From Fistulifera solaris (Eukaryota; Bacillariophyta; Bacillariophyceae; Naviculales; Stauroneidaceae): DNA of 64,000 bases. The position numbers and the translations under genes were made by a program. This document shows positions 14,601-25,000 of this stretch, piece by piece; position 1 is the first letter of the stretch, and the number at the start of each line of letters is the position of its first letter. Under the pieces are notes generated by a model. It saw only the letters and a program-made list of their open reading frames with translations. It was not told the origin of the DNA and did not search any database. The stretch spans positions 186,001 to 250,000 of the forward strand of contig AP026173.1 of NCBI GenBank assembly GCA_030295235.1, read 5' to 3'.

Positions 14601-15255
14601 CGACAATGTCTTCCGAAGAGGCCGCCAACAACTCCAACAAAATCGAAGTCGACTGATAGATCGATTTGCCCGTCGCATTGCGGAGTATCGTTTCCGTGAA
14701 GGAGAGAAGCACCAGGAGGTACGACATCACTTCCTGGGGTACATCTAAAGTATCTTCCAAGTTTTTGACGTATTCACGCTTCGGATCCTCTGACGGAACT
14801 AGGAGAATCGATCGACTGTGTTTAACCAGAATTGATTCCAAAGCAGCATCGATGACATTCAATTGATGAATCCAGCAATGCAAATCAATCTATGACGTAA
14901 TAAATGAGTACCGAATTCGTTCCCAAAAGTATGACTTTGAAAAACGTACCTGCTGTTCGAGCGATCGCTGATGCACAGGTTGCAACAAATTCACCAATTT
15001 TTCCAAGGAACCCTCAACAAGAGGTAACTTGACAGCCTGCAACTCATCAAAGACATTTTGAAAGACATCATCGTCTAGATTTTTGAGGCTGGATAGCCAG
15101 TTCCACTGGCTAAGATAGTAGGCATTTTGCAGGATAATCCGCAGCAGAAATGAGTAAAAAGAAAAAATACCCTTGAGGTTTGTCAAACGTTTCCGCTCGA
15201 ATTGTAAACAAGAAAGCGATGGGTACGTTAAGCAATCAAAAATATAGGCAAACAA
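2663..15255 (-). CDS. Giant HECT-type E3 ubiquitin ligase (HUWE1/TOM1/UPL1-2 class)
   Basis: Transfers ubiquitin from an E2 to substrates through a HECT-domain cysteine. At about 4,150 residues it is close to human HUWE1. From the N-terminus: DUF908-like and DUF913-like armadillo regions (about 14.9-12.3 kb, with WGTRALGLGL), a UBA domain at about 10.5 kb (MEMGFTRDHALDAIES), a long acidic tract at 7.55-7.75 kb, ubiquitin-binding repeats at about 5.8-6.05 kb (GFDPEVFNSLPVEMQ, DPSVLAELPEDIRRDII) and a HECT domain from about 4.0 kb to the end (GGLSREFF, HLSYFRFVGRIVGKAV). A clear 60-nt intron, 14890-14949 with GTACGT donor, lies near the 5' end; the exact start is uncertain. The frame changes by one base near 14505, 12265, 8290, 5135 and 2866-2871. 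After the last, AGFAELQGMRGIQKF and the catalytic AHTCFNSLD (Cys codon 2765-2767) continue in the shifted frame to TAA at 2663-2665. Likely sequencing errors or tiny introns. Family call very secure. Confidence 0.88.
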
Positions 15256-15709
15256 TCAAAGGGTTTTCACACTTTCATCGAATGACATGGATGATAATGA
15301 AACACAAAATCTCCATCGTCTCCTTTACGAACACTCCCTCCAAGGCGTCCTTCGTAGAATGTACGTCAAGTTTAGTACCGGCGGAGACATCGAAAGAGCG
15401 AACGACGACCAGGCATCGTATCCGTTGTTGTCATTGTGCACTGTAAGACAGGAAGTAGACAACGATTTTCTACGAGTATCTGTTTCAGTACCGGTACGAG
15501 CAAGAAGTATATTCAAGATCCAACATCGTCCGCTCAATGATCTCGATCCTTGATGCAGATGCAAAACGGATCGCGGAAAGATCCGCAAACGCAAAGACAG
15601 ATGGCCCTGATGAAATTCACTTCAACAATGCCTCAATGACATTTCACATCCCTTTCAGACCGCGTAATATCTATTATCACTTCATAGCAATTCATAAGTT
15701 CACAATACT
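15256..15709. other. Divergent intergenic region
   Basis: Separates the 5' ends of the HECT ligase gene (-) and the membrane protein gene (+), so it should hold both promoters. An 88-codon frame at 15287-15553 has no protein-like features that I trust. No recognised element. Confidence 0.4.
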
Positions 15710-16471
15710 ATGCCACGACGCGAAAAGAAGGAGAAAAGCAACGCCGAGAGTTTGCAACAACTCGAGAACTCTCTGTCGCAAGCGCAAGCCACCGTCGAAC
15801 GGAGTCAAGAAAGCATTGCCCGATTGCATTACGAATGGCGATCTCATTTACAACGACTCGGTATCATGATAATATTTATTTCATTCTATCAAATGTACAC
15901 TCCCGCGAAAACGTGCTACGAGGAATTGAACGAATGGGGTGGATTGTCAAACACGCCCGTCGCTTTGGTGATTTTGGCCGATTCGGTCGTATTTCTGTTG
16001 GGTACCGTTGTAGCGATCCTGCTGGTTCGATTCACACGGTCGCATCAGCACAGCTTGAAGGATCCCAATTATATGCTCGCTAGCGCGATCGTACCCGTCT
16101 TACTCGGACTTTGGTTCCTGCAGAAACAACAGCCTACGTATGAAGGAGTCCCCGATTGCCTCGCTACCAGTCTAATGTATCAGCCCAACGGGACCGCGAA
16201 AGGGACCGTCACACGCCATCTTCCGGTCGTATTAGTCTTTCATGTCATCGTGTCGGCGTCTTACTTCTTCATGTCCCATCAGCGTGCCAAACAATCACGG
16301 AATTTGGAAGCGATTGTGCAGCTTCGGCAAGAACTAGAATTGAGTAAAAAAGAAGCGATGAGTGCGACTATGAAAGAGATGCTTGTTAAACTGAAACTCA
16401 CGATCATAGAATATTATGCTTTAATAGAGACGACTTTAAACAAATTGTTACTTGCTGTATATCTAAATTGA
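15710..16471 (+). CDS. Four-pass membrane protein with terminal coiled coils
   Basis: I do not recognise a family. The 253-residue frame begins with a highly charged stretch and a predicted coiled coil (residues about 1-45, EKSNAESLQQLENSLSQAQA). Four hydrophobic segments follow at roughly residues 48-66, 83-107, 122-138 and 172-190, then a second coiled coil at about 195-230 (RNLEAIVQLRQELELSKKEA). The loop between segments three and four contains an NGT glycosylation sequon. An even number of membrane passes places both coiled coils on the same side, probably the cytosol. After MKEMLVKLK the tail LTIIEYYALIETTLNKLL is less polar and could be read-through of an intron, so the true 3' end is uncertain. 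The codon use is typical of the neighbours. Confidence 0.6.
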   Translation: MPRREKKEKSNAESLQQLENSLSQAQATVERSQESIARLHYEWRSHLQRLGIMIIFISFYQMYTPAKTCYEELNEWGGLSNTPVALVILADSVVFLLGTVVAILLVRFTRSHQHSLKDPNYMLASAIVPVLLGLWFLQKQQPTYEGVPDCLATSLMYQPNGTAKGTVTRHLPVVLVFHVIVSASYFFMSHQRAKQSRNLEAIVQLRQELELSKKEAMSATMKEMLVKLKLTIIEYYALIETTLNKLLLAVYLN

Positions 16472-16574
16472 AATCAACTATAAAACGACTACGGAGTATA
16501 GGCTAATGTGTGAGCGTAATGTCGCCACGACTGCGTTTAGTCATGAACAGCCTTTCTAATAAAAGGGAAGTCTA

Positions 16575-16590
16575 GCGTCTAGCTAGACGC
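16575..16590. repeat. Perfect 16-bp palindrome
   Basis: GCGTCTAGCTAGACGC reads identically on both strands. It lies in the 3' intergenic space between the membrane protein gene (+) and the SOD gene (-), so it could form a hairpin in either 3' UTR. The function is unknown. Confidence 0.6.
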
Positions 16591-16700
16591 ACTAGGAAAC
16601 TAGGAATGCATCATTCACTCTATTGGCGTGCTTTCTTTTCATATGGTAGCGTATTAGCAACACAAGGAGCCTGTGAAGGGTTCACTACTAATTATTCATT

Positions 16701-17659
16701 TTAAAAGGGCACACCCGCATGCTTCTCAATCACATAAGCACAGTTCTGCGAAACCTTGTCCCAGTTGACCAGATTCCAAAAGTTGGAAACGTATTCCGGT
16801 CGACGGTTTTGATATTTGAGGTAATAAGCGTGTTCCCACACATCCAAACCGAGAATGGGAAACATGATTTCATCCGCGGCACCCTTCATGAGAGGGTTGT
16901 CTTGGTTGGGCGTTCCTACCAACTTTAACGCATCACCGGCTTGATTGACACAGATCCACACCCAGCCACTGCCAAACAAGGCACCGGGCGCCGCGCGTGC
17001 TTCGAATTGCGCCTTCATCTCGTCCAAACTACCGAACGACTTGTTGATCAAAGAGAGCAATTGCTCACTGGGCTTGGTTTTCGCGGCCTGATCGGCCGGA
17101 GCCAGTTCTTCCCAGAAGAAGGCGTGATTGTAATGACCGCCACCGTTGTTGCGTACGGCGGGTCCGGCCGCAATGGCATCTTCCATAAGATCCAAAATGG
17201 GTTTGGCCTCTTTTCCTTCCGTGGCCTTGTTGAGGTTCGCAACGTAAGTAGCGTGGTGCTTGTCGTGATGAATTTTCATGGTAGGAGCATCAATGTACGG
17301 CTCCAGGGCTTCAAAGGCGTAAGGCAAATCCGGCAAATCGTACGCACGGGCGGATTGTGCGTTGGCGGCCGTGGCCAATCCAAAGACGGCGGCCGCTCCT
17401 TTTTGAAAAATTTCACGACGAGAAGTCGCCGCTGACGAGGGGATATCTGCTTATGGAAAGAAATGAATGGAGAAAAGGAGATTGTGAGTCTCAATAAAGA
17501 AGGATGACAGCGATTGCAGTTGCAGTGACTCCTCTTTGTGACCAAATCATCGGAAAAGTCCTCTCTCTTTCGTTCTCACGTACCCGATTTCATGCTCATG
17601 GACGACCATGCTGCCGCGGATCCGATAAGACCCGCCGAAACTGCGAAAGAAAGCTTCAT
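16701..17659 (-). CDS. Mn-type superoxide dismutase, plastid/thylakoid-targeted
   Basis: Converts superoxide to oxygen and hydrogen peroxide. Two exons, 17659-17584 and 17446-16701, flank a 137-nt intron with GTACGTG donor and GCAG acceptor, giving 273 residues. All metal-ligand regions are present: HHDKHHATY, NHAFFW and LDVWEHAYY. NNGGGHYNH and NQDNPLM are typical of the manganese rather than the iron form. The N-terminus is in three parts: a signal peptide ending AAA before W18, the diatom plastid ASAF-like site; a short Ser-rich transit segment; then SRREIFQKG followed by a hydrophobic stretch ending ANA at residue 55. That last part looks like a twin-arginine thylakoid-transfer signal. 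The start at 17657-17659 is chosen because it alone supplies the presequence. Diatoms are known to keep a major MnSOD in the plastid; lumenal location is my inference. Confidence 0.92.
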
Positions 17660-18086
17660 TTTGATTTAACGCCGACGAATTGAAACTCAAATGCCTATTA
17701 TTTTTATGATTCAGTGTAGAAACGACTGAAAATAGCCATCAAGAAAGATCGCAACCGATCGAAGGAGATCTCCATCCTTTCTCAAACGGAAAGGGTTCTG
17801 TACGGCCTCCGTCGTCACACTACTTTCTGACTGATAGTCGAAAGGCTTTTTTCACACACGTCACTCATTGGCTCTGACCGACGTCCGGTCGGCACCCTTC
17901 ATCACCACTGCGACATTTGAAAGCGCACCTTCTCAGAAGTTCCTCGTTTGGATGCGGCTCGAGCAGCTTTTTTTCTTTTTTTCTTTTTTTCTGCCGATCA
18001 TCGAGAAGTTCGCTCTTTTTTTGTTATTTCACAACAACTCAAGTCTTCTTCAATCTCCAAAAAAGACTCGACATTCCCAGAGCAGG
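17660..18086. other. Divergent intergenic region
   Basis: Shared upstream region of the SOD gene (-) and the hydroxylase-family gene (+). It contains long pyrimidine runs at about 17967-17992 and the open, non-protein-like upstream extension of the hydroxylase frame. No specific site recognised. Confidence 0.4.
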
Positions 18087-18866
18087 ATGATTCAATGGCA
18101 AGGCTTTCCTACTTGGGATCTCGAACACGGAATAGTTCGAGCTTGGTGGTTCGATCCGTTCACGGCGACGCTGTCGTTTGCCGTTTTTATCAACTGGTAT
18201 TGGTTTCATGAGCGGCAGTTGGGCTTATCGACGACGCGTCAGTTCTCGGATACACTTCGGCTCGAATTGGGACCATTGTGGAGTTCGGGCTTGGCATATT
18301 GGATCGGAATTTTGATATGGAAATGTTTGGTTCCCCCCGCGGCCGTGACGGACGGTATACCGAGCGATGCTCGAGAATTGCTGTATTTACTTTGCGAAAT
18401 TGGATCCGGTATTCTTCTGTACGATGCCATTTTCTTCGGATTGCATTGGGGTATGCACGCCATTCCGTGTTTCCGGAAATTTCATCATCGTCATCACGCC
18501 GGGACACCAATCGAAGCACGCGATGTACTGCGGCATTCGCTGCTGGATGGAGGCTTACAGGTTCTGGTCAATATTCTGGTGCAGAGGCACACGCCTTGGG
18601 GCATCGCGAAATCTCGATTGGCACGGTTGGGTCACAACGTGATAGTCATTTGGATGTTGACCGAGTCACATACCTCTTCGCCGTATCCGTATCTATGGCG
18701 TCGATGGTTCGTGGGGGTACGCGAACACATTCATCACCACGCAGCGAAAGGAGATGATGCAAAGACAATGAAAGGACGGTTTCATCGTTATCAGCAGTTC
18801 TTCGGGTATTTGGATGATCTGCGAATATGGCTAGGTCGGCGAGAGTGCAGGTCGTCGATCAAGTAG
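18087..18866 (+). CDS. Fatty acid hydroxylase / sterol desaturase superfamily protein
   Basis: A probable membrane-bound di-iron oxygenase of the ERG3/BCH-like hydroxylase superfamily, acting on a lipid or sterol. The 259-residue protein starts at the ATG at 18087; the frame is open further upstream, but that part is low-complexity and UTR-like. It carries the family's histidine clusters: LHWGMH, FHHRHH and a C-terminal HIHHHAAKG. Hydrophobic segments flank them, at about residues 23-42, 75-95 and 118-140. Family members typically have four histidine clusters in about 250-300 residues, so the length fits. The substrate cannot be read from sequence. A 5'-truncated, nearly identical copy lies 15 kb downstream on the same strand (33989-34540). 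No introns are needed and the frame is intact. Confidence 0.82.
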   Translation: MIQWQGFPTWDLEHGIVRAWWFDPFTATLSFAVFINWYWFHERQLGLSTTRQFSDTLRLELGPLWSSGLAYWIGILIWKCLVPPAAVTDGIPSDARELLYLLCEIGSGILLYDAIFFGLHWGMHAIPCFRKFHHRHHAGTPIEARDVLRHSLLDGGLQVLVNILVQRHTPWGIAKSRLARLGHNVIVIWMLTESHTSSPYPYLWRRWFVGVREHIHHHAAKGDDAKTMKGRFHRYQQFFGYLDDLRIWLGRRECRSSIK

Positions 18867-19014
18867 AGAAACATGTCATATTATGCTAGAAAATTAACGA
18901 TTATTCGTTATAATTTGAAATATATATAACTGGGATTTACGAGTTGCCAGTCGGTAATTTTAAGGCCTGGGGTGTTTAAGTATATTGGACGAACTTTTGT
19001 CGCCGCTCTTCCGA

Positions 19015-22000
19015 TCAAACACATTCGGGGCACCGCGCACATATTGAAAGCCCCAACACGACATTGCTCAAACGCTTATCCGGAGGATCATTCTGGCCCA
19101 AACCGATGGCTGAATACTTTCCTTCACTGCATTGTCCGCATGACCAGCCACGATTGAGACGAAGTTGCGCAAAGAATGACGAAGTGCAAGTCGTCCGACA
19201 GGATCCAATTTTGGTTTTTTTGTGCAAGAAAAAGCGTTTAATCGTACCATTTCGCGTCGACAAGCAAACTTAATCGCACAGACCCCGTTATCGTCAATGT
19301 CAGGAAACTTTTCAGGAGCTTTGGTTGGTGGTGGCGATGGCTGGTCGGCTGGTTGCTCTGAGGGAGGCTGAGTGTCACCAACACCATCATCATCATCACC
19401 GTCGGAAGAGCTCGGTGCATACAAAAATCTGTACAGTTTGACTCTGGTAAACCATTGGCCGGGCCTTCATCGCATTCTTCACCAACGTCAACAATCGAAT
19501 TTCCACACTCAGAAGCAACGCCATTAGTGTTGCCTTTTACCTCAGCGCCAACCTTTTCGTGAGACGCCAAAATGACCAGCAAAGACTTTGATCGTATAAC
19601 TCGTACCAGCAGCCAATTGTCCGATCGTGCATGAGTTGATTTGGACGTACTTTTGGCAATCTTGTAGTAGAGGTCTGTGGCGCCGGAAGGCTTGATGATG
19701 ACATATGCAGCTCCTGTGCCTGTGCCCTCGCCCCCTTCCAACATACGAGATCTGTATGCATTCGTTGCCTGGAGCGTCGTTCCACGCCACCGAAAGCGAA
19801 TTATTCGTACTGGCGGTGATTCGAAGATTTGTCACAGGCAGCTGCATCACGCATCGTAAGTAGGTAAGTTGGCGCAACACCAAAATCAAAAAGGTGAACG
19901 TAGTTCTGCTTTTCAATCACACCACCCAGCAAATATTCCGTCCACGCTGTTTGCCACGCATTTGACTGCGGGATGAGAATGTAATCCACGTCTGTCCGCG
20001 TCACTGACAGAAGCAAATAATCTGTTCCCACCATCGGATCATCAAAACGTATATAGACCCAATCTTGGAGCAAATCTTGCTCTTCAATTGTGAGATTGTG
20101 GTGGACAAGTACGGTAACACGACCCGAATCTTCGGGCGTACTGTGGCTTGTCCGACCAAGCTCTACCAATCACGGATGATACCGGGTAGGTCCTTTCCCT
20201 TGTATCAGACATGAACACAGTATCCGGGTTATAAAAAGCATCTGCATTCTTGTTCACTAAGAAGTCATCAAGGCCATCGTCAGTGTAGCCCAAGCCACCT
20301 GGTATTGCCGGGTGGTTTCCAACTACACGAACAAGATGCGCGTCAACTCGTAGACGCTGACGTTCTCGATCAAGGATAGTCGGGCGTCGTCAATCGGCCC
20401 TTGGTACTGAAATGACGCCGAGAAATTAAAGAAATTACCCCTTAATGACGAGACAAGATCCCAGACTCCAACAACATTACTTTGGGCAGGAATCGTGCCG
20501 AAATCTATCTTCAGAGAATTTGACATGGGCTTGTTACCCAACCTGCTCCCAATAATTGTGAAGTCAACAAACAAACCTAAAAATAACGAGATCAGCGAGG
20601 GAAGCAATTGGCTCAAAGAAACAAAAGCGCAAACACTGACCTTTCTTATCCTCGATGATTTCCGGCTGGGGCGGAAACAATTTCAACTTCGCGTGCATCT
20701 CCATATCCGCGGTTTTCTATCAGAAGACCAAGTTGATATGGGATAACAGGTTCGACAGCAGTTGTGAAAGGATCGTCCGCATAAACAGGTCTGGAATGAA
20801 AGTATGTCAGGTGCAATTGTGGGTCAGGTCGCACCGTGATTGTGTCTGGAGCCAAGTTCTGGATGTATTCAACTCCGTCAATAGAATACAAAAGAATACC
20901 ACTTATGTCGTACTTGGTATCAAAAAATCGGCGCGGCCTCGGTTAGTGGGAGCATTAGCCATGTTGCCTTGGCATTACTGTTGGGCTCAATTTTCCCGTG
21001 CCGTCGACAGCAGTAACACCGTCGAGTTCTGGCTGCCCTCACGACAAAAAGATCTGTCGACTCTGCAGTTGCATTTCCAAAGAGAGTCACTTTCAATGTC
21101 ACCGATACGTTGACAAGCGGGAATGCTCCCCCATTCGCCATTTCAAGCCGCTTCAAACCCAGTTCTAGTTAAAGTCAATTCTTTCTCGATTCGAACGCGA
21201 ACCGTTGCACAAACTCCAGCCCGCTGTTTCGCTTCCTCAAACTGTTGGGCCTCAACGGCAGTCAGCCAAGCATCACTGAATCCACTGAAGCTTTCTTGTT
21301 GGACCTTGGAACGCGCTTGGTTAAACTTTTGCATCAGATTTGACGCCCGAGGTCAAGTCAAAGAAACCTGAAGTATAGTTCTGGGAGAGATCTTCTTTGC
21401 TGAAAATTTTGTTGTCCCAAAGCACAGAACTTCGGTTCCAGGTATCGGCGAACAGCGTTAAATCCAAATTGTTTGGAACGGCAATTCCAATAGACTGAAG
21501 CAACTCAAGCTCTCTCGGCGAAATGGCCTTGCCTCCCTCGCTGTCATCCGCAATCGCATTCACAAGAATGGTCGAAAAGTCCTTTATCTGCGTCACATTA
21601 GCCGAAGTGCCATTGACCAGGGCAATGGGATCGTCTGAAAGCGTCCCGCCCGAATGGTAGCAACGCAAGATCGACAAAAGCTGCCAATCGGTCAGCTTGG
21701 ATCAATAGGTTCTGCAAACCAGGGCTCCTCGCCAGATCATCACTAGTATAACAAGGTTCCTGGTCGAGCTGACATGCAACTACATCAGACGCCAAAAGCA
21801 TGAATCGAAGTGACTCCAAGCCACGCCCGGAGAGCCGCATGGGAAAAAACTCTTGATTCCGCCCAGACCCCAACGCGCTGTCAACGCACGTCTGTAGTGC
21901 AGACTTCGGTTGCAAGTAAAGTCGTCTCGGCATTGTCGAGTGCCTGGAACATGACCTTCAAGTCACTGTCCGAGCATCTTGGGCAACCAGCCAATAAAGC

Positions 22001-25000
22001 GCGATGGGAAGGAACCATGAAGGGAGGCAAGTCAGTACTGGATGATCTAAGGCGGCGGCGACTTCCGGGACTGGGACCGCATCCACTCGCAATACTCCGA
22101 CCATCAATGTCGCCATAACCACAACGGCTACAGCGTCGAGATCCTCCACCACGGACGGCCCCACAGAACTCGTTGGCCCCACAGAACTCGTCGGACTAGA
22201 ACCCCCAGTGCCAGTGTCAAGAGCAAGTAGGCAGTCGCCCTAAATTTGGAACTGGAAATGACGTGCAGAGCTTGATTGTTTCAATTCCACACTGGTATTC
22301 TGTACAGCTCCCTAGGTCTGAAGACCGGAAAATCTTGTTAGGTTGAGAAGGAGAACAAGTCTGGATCGTTAAAAGGCACTTACCTATGTCTGGCTTGCAA
22401 ATTAGGTTGCAGGGTCTGTATACCGCACACATCCTTCACGGACTTGCACGAAGCATATCCTGCCTTCAAAATTTTCGCAATTAAGGTACTCCATATTTTT
22501 GCATGTTTTTCCGATAACATTGTACGGAATTTTCCCCAACACCTGCCTGCAAATCTCACATGCAGTCGCTTGAGTACAGTCGAGAGCAGCGTTCAAATTT
22601 CTGGACTCTTTGATTCGTTCCAACGGCAAAAGCTCCTCTCCATAAAGCCGGCGCCCCGGTAGACTAGCGTTCGCCGTTTCCATGACATCCAAAACGTCTG
22701 TACTGTTCGGTCCTGCATATAAATATGTGTACAGAATGGAAGTGCTGAACTGGAACACACTCTCAATTCGACCAAAATCATCCAGCGAGACTAGGCTCTG
22801 CCCCATCACGGGGTCAGATTCTTCCGCGAACGATCATTTGCTGCCTTCCTTCATCTTCTGGAACAAAAGAACGTTATTTCCGTGCCGGAGCTCCCCGAAT
22901 CCCACCGGTATATCGAATCGAACAATCTGTTCGATACGGACAGGGAAAACGACACTAGAATTAGCTGGCACTGACCCAATATTTCGAACCCGTGTTGGAT
23001 CTTCCTCTTCGTTTGGAAGAATGAATCGGGCATTCTGAAAATATCGGTGGCCAGCGATAAGTCAGGTCATGTGCCGCAATCAGACCATAGTTAGTTGCAG
23101 TCACCTGGATCTCATCGACCAATCCTGAACGGATTCCCTCCCAGTCCAATAAGACTGGGTCCCATACTATGACAGGCCGGGGGGACGAATGTTTCGAATG
23201 TAACCTCAACCTGGGTAACATACTTGTCCAAAACGTCAACCTCAACAACGCTAAAAGTGTAGGACACGGGATCGGCTTGAAGAAAACGCCTCAACAAGTT
23301 GACCCGGTGCTTCTAGGAAGATCTCTTTCCGAAAGGAGCTGTGACCGAGCTTCTGCGCATAAATTTCATAGAAATCTTCAACAAGATCCGGGAATGTAAG
23401 CGTACCATTGGGCCCTGAGTTTTCCGTGTAGGAAGTACCGACTGTGAGACTCCGTATGCGAACTGACACGTTTATGAAGATTTGGAGTATTTGCCGCAAA
23501 GTAGGTGGCTTCATCTTGAGTGACAATTGTAAGCGCAGCCAGACTCTCAGAGACCACTGTAACGCGATAGGACAATTCAGCAAAAGTTAAATTTTCTTGA
23601 AAGCCAATGACACCTGAGAAGGTTGTTCCAACATCCATGTCTTCTGATGCCACAAAGGCCAATGATACAGTAGTGTTCTCGTCTCACGGCAAGACTTGGA
23701 ATTGTCTCGTCTGAGACCAACCGCAGAATGGTCTGATTAGGCATGACCATGCTAATCGGACTACTTGCATTGCTTCCAATGTTCTTGAGCGTGACATCTC
23801 TGTACACCACATTGCCTCCTTTCGCGGCGTGAATATCAATCCAACTTGGCGAAACTTGAAGTCTAGGTCTCCGGTCTCTTATGTCGAGATAGATGAATGC
23901 CGATTCGGTGATGCCTTCACTCGTTTGCACAGTAAAGTATAGCCGTCCTTGAAGCGCTTTGTCTGCAGTTGCTTCAAAAGAGAGGTCGACTGACGACGAC
24001 AAATTGTTTGTGCTATTAACACCCAAAGAACTTGTCAAAGACAAACGTTCGACCTTGTCGAATGCAACAGATATTCCAGAGAATGAACCGCCATAGAAAG
24101 AAATACGAACGCATTTTCAGCCAGCACAGTCTCCCCCCGTGAAAGCGGAAACAAGGTATGATGAAGGCGAGATGTCGACTCCCATTATAAACAATTCTCC
24201 TTGCACAGTCGAAGTTTTCGTAGCCAGAGTGCTCACCACCATAAACAAACATTCCAACTTCAAAGCTGTACGGTTGGTAAAGAATTGAAAGTGTGCCGTA
24301 CGGGCTGGTTTTCAGACTAATTTTCCGACGAGACCCATTGGGAGCTTCTCTGATCCACAGCGTGGCAAGCTTACCACCGACCAAGGCATTCGAAGCAATC
24401 GCTCGTGTTTCAACATCGAAACTCAATCGAGGGAGCAGGGGCGCATCATACTCACAGCATCGGTCGGAGACCTTGACGTAGTAGGAAGGACTCACTTCGA
24501 AGTAGACATAGATGTAGTCGCTCGTTAGCTCATTGCGGGCTTGGACACGGACAGACTGAGTCCGCAGTTTAGCTTCCGGGCTCTGCCACGACAGCTTTCC
24601 AGTGGAGCTATCGATCACCATGCCTAGGGGTGGAACTCCAATAATTGTCCACTCAACAGGCTCAGAACCCTTATCCAAAGAGAGAATCACATTAAAGGGC
24701 TCGCCTTCAACCAACGTGAACGGGCATTAATATCTCTGATAACTGGAGCCACAAGTTGTTCATCGCATGCTTCGCCCTCGAAAGCCATAGTAACACTGAC
24801 ACCGACCGAAACTACAAAAACCATTTTGACACTGTTCCTCAGGGCAGTTGCTGTAGAAAGTGAAGGGAATGGTATTGTAAGAGTACTCATCATCCACAAT
24901 CAGTCGCAAAGAAGAACGAAGCAACCCAGAAGATGAGACCTGCACGCCGGACTGATGCACCTGAGCGGCGCCGTCCAAAATGGCGTCTACTGTCCCAGCG

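Noticed and set aside
2663-15255. Programmed ribosomal frameshifting in the HECT gene
   Set aside because: Breaks are numerous, lie at different homopolymers and occur in several unrelated genes, which fits sequence error better.
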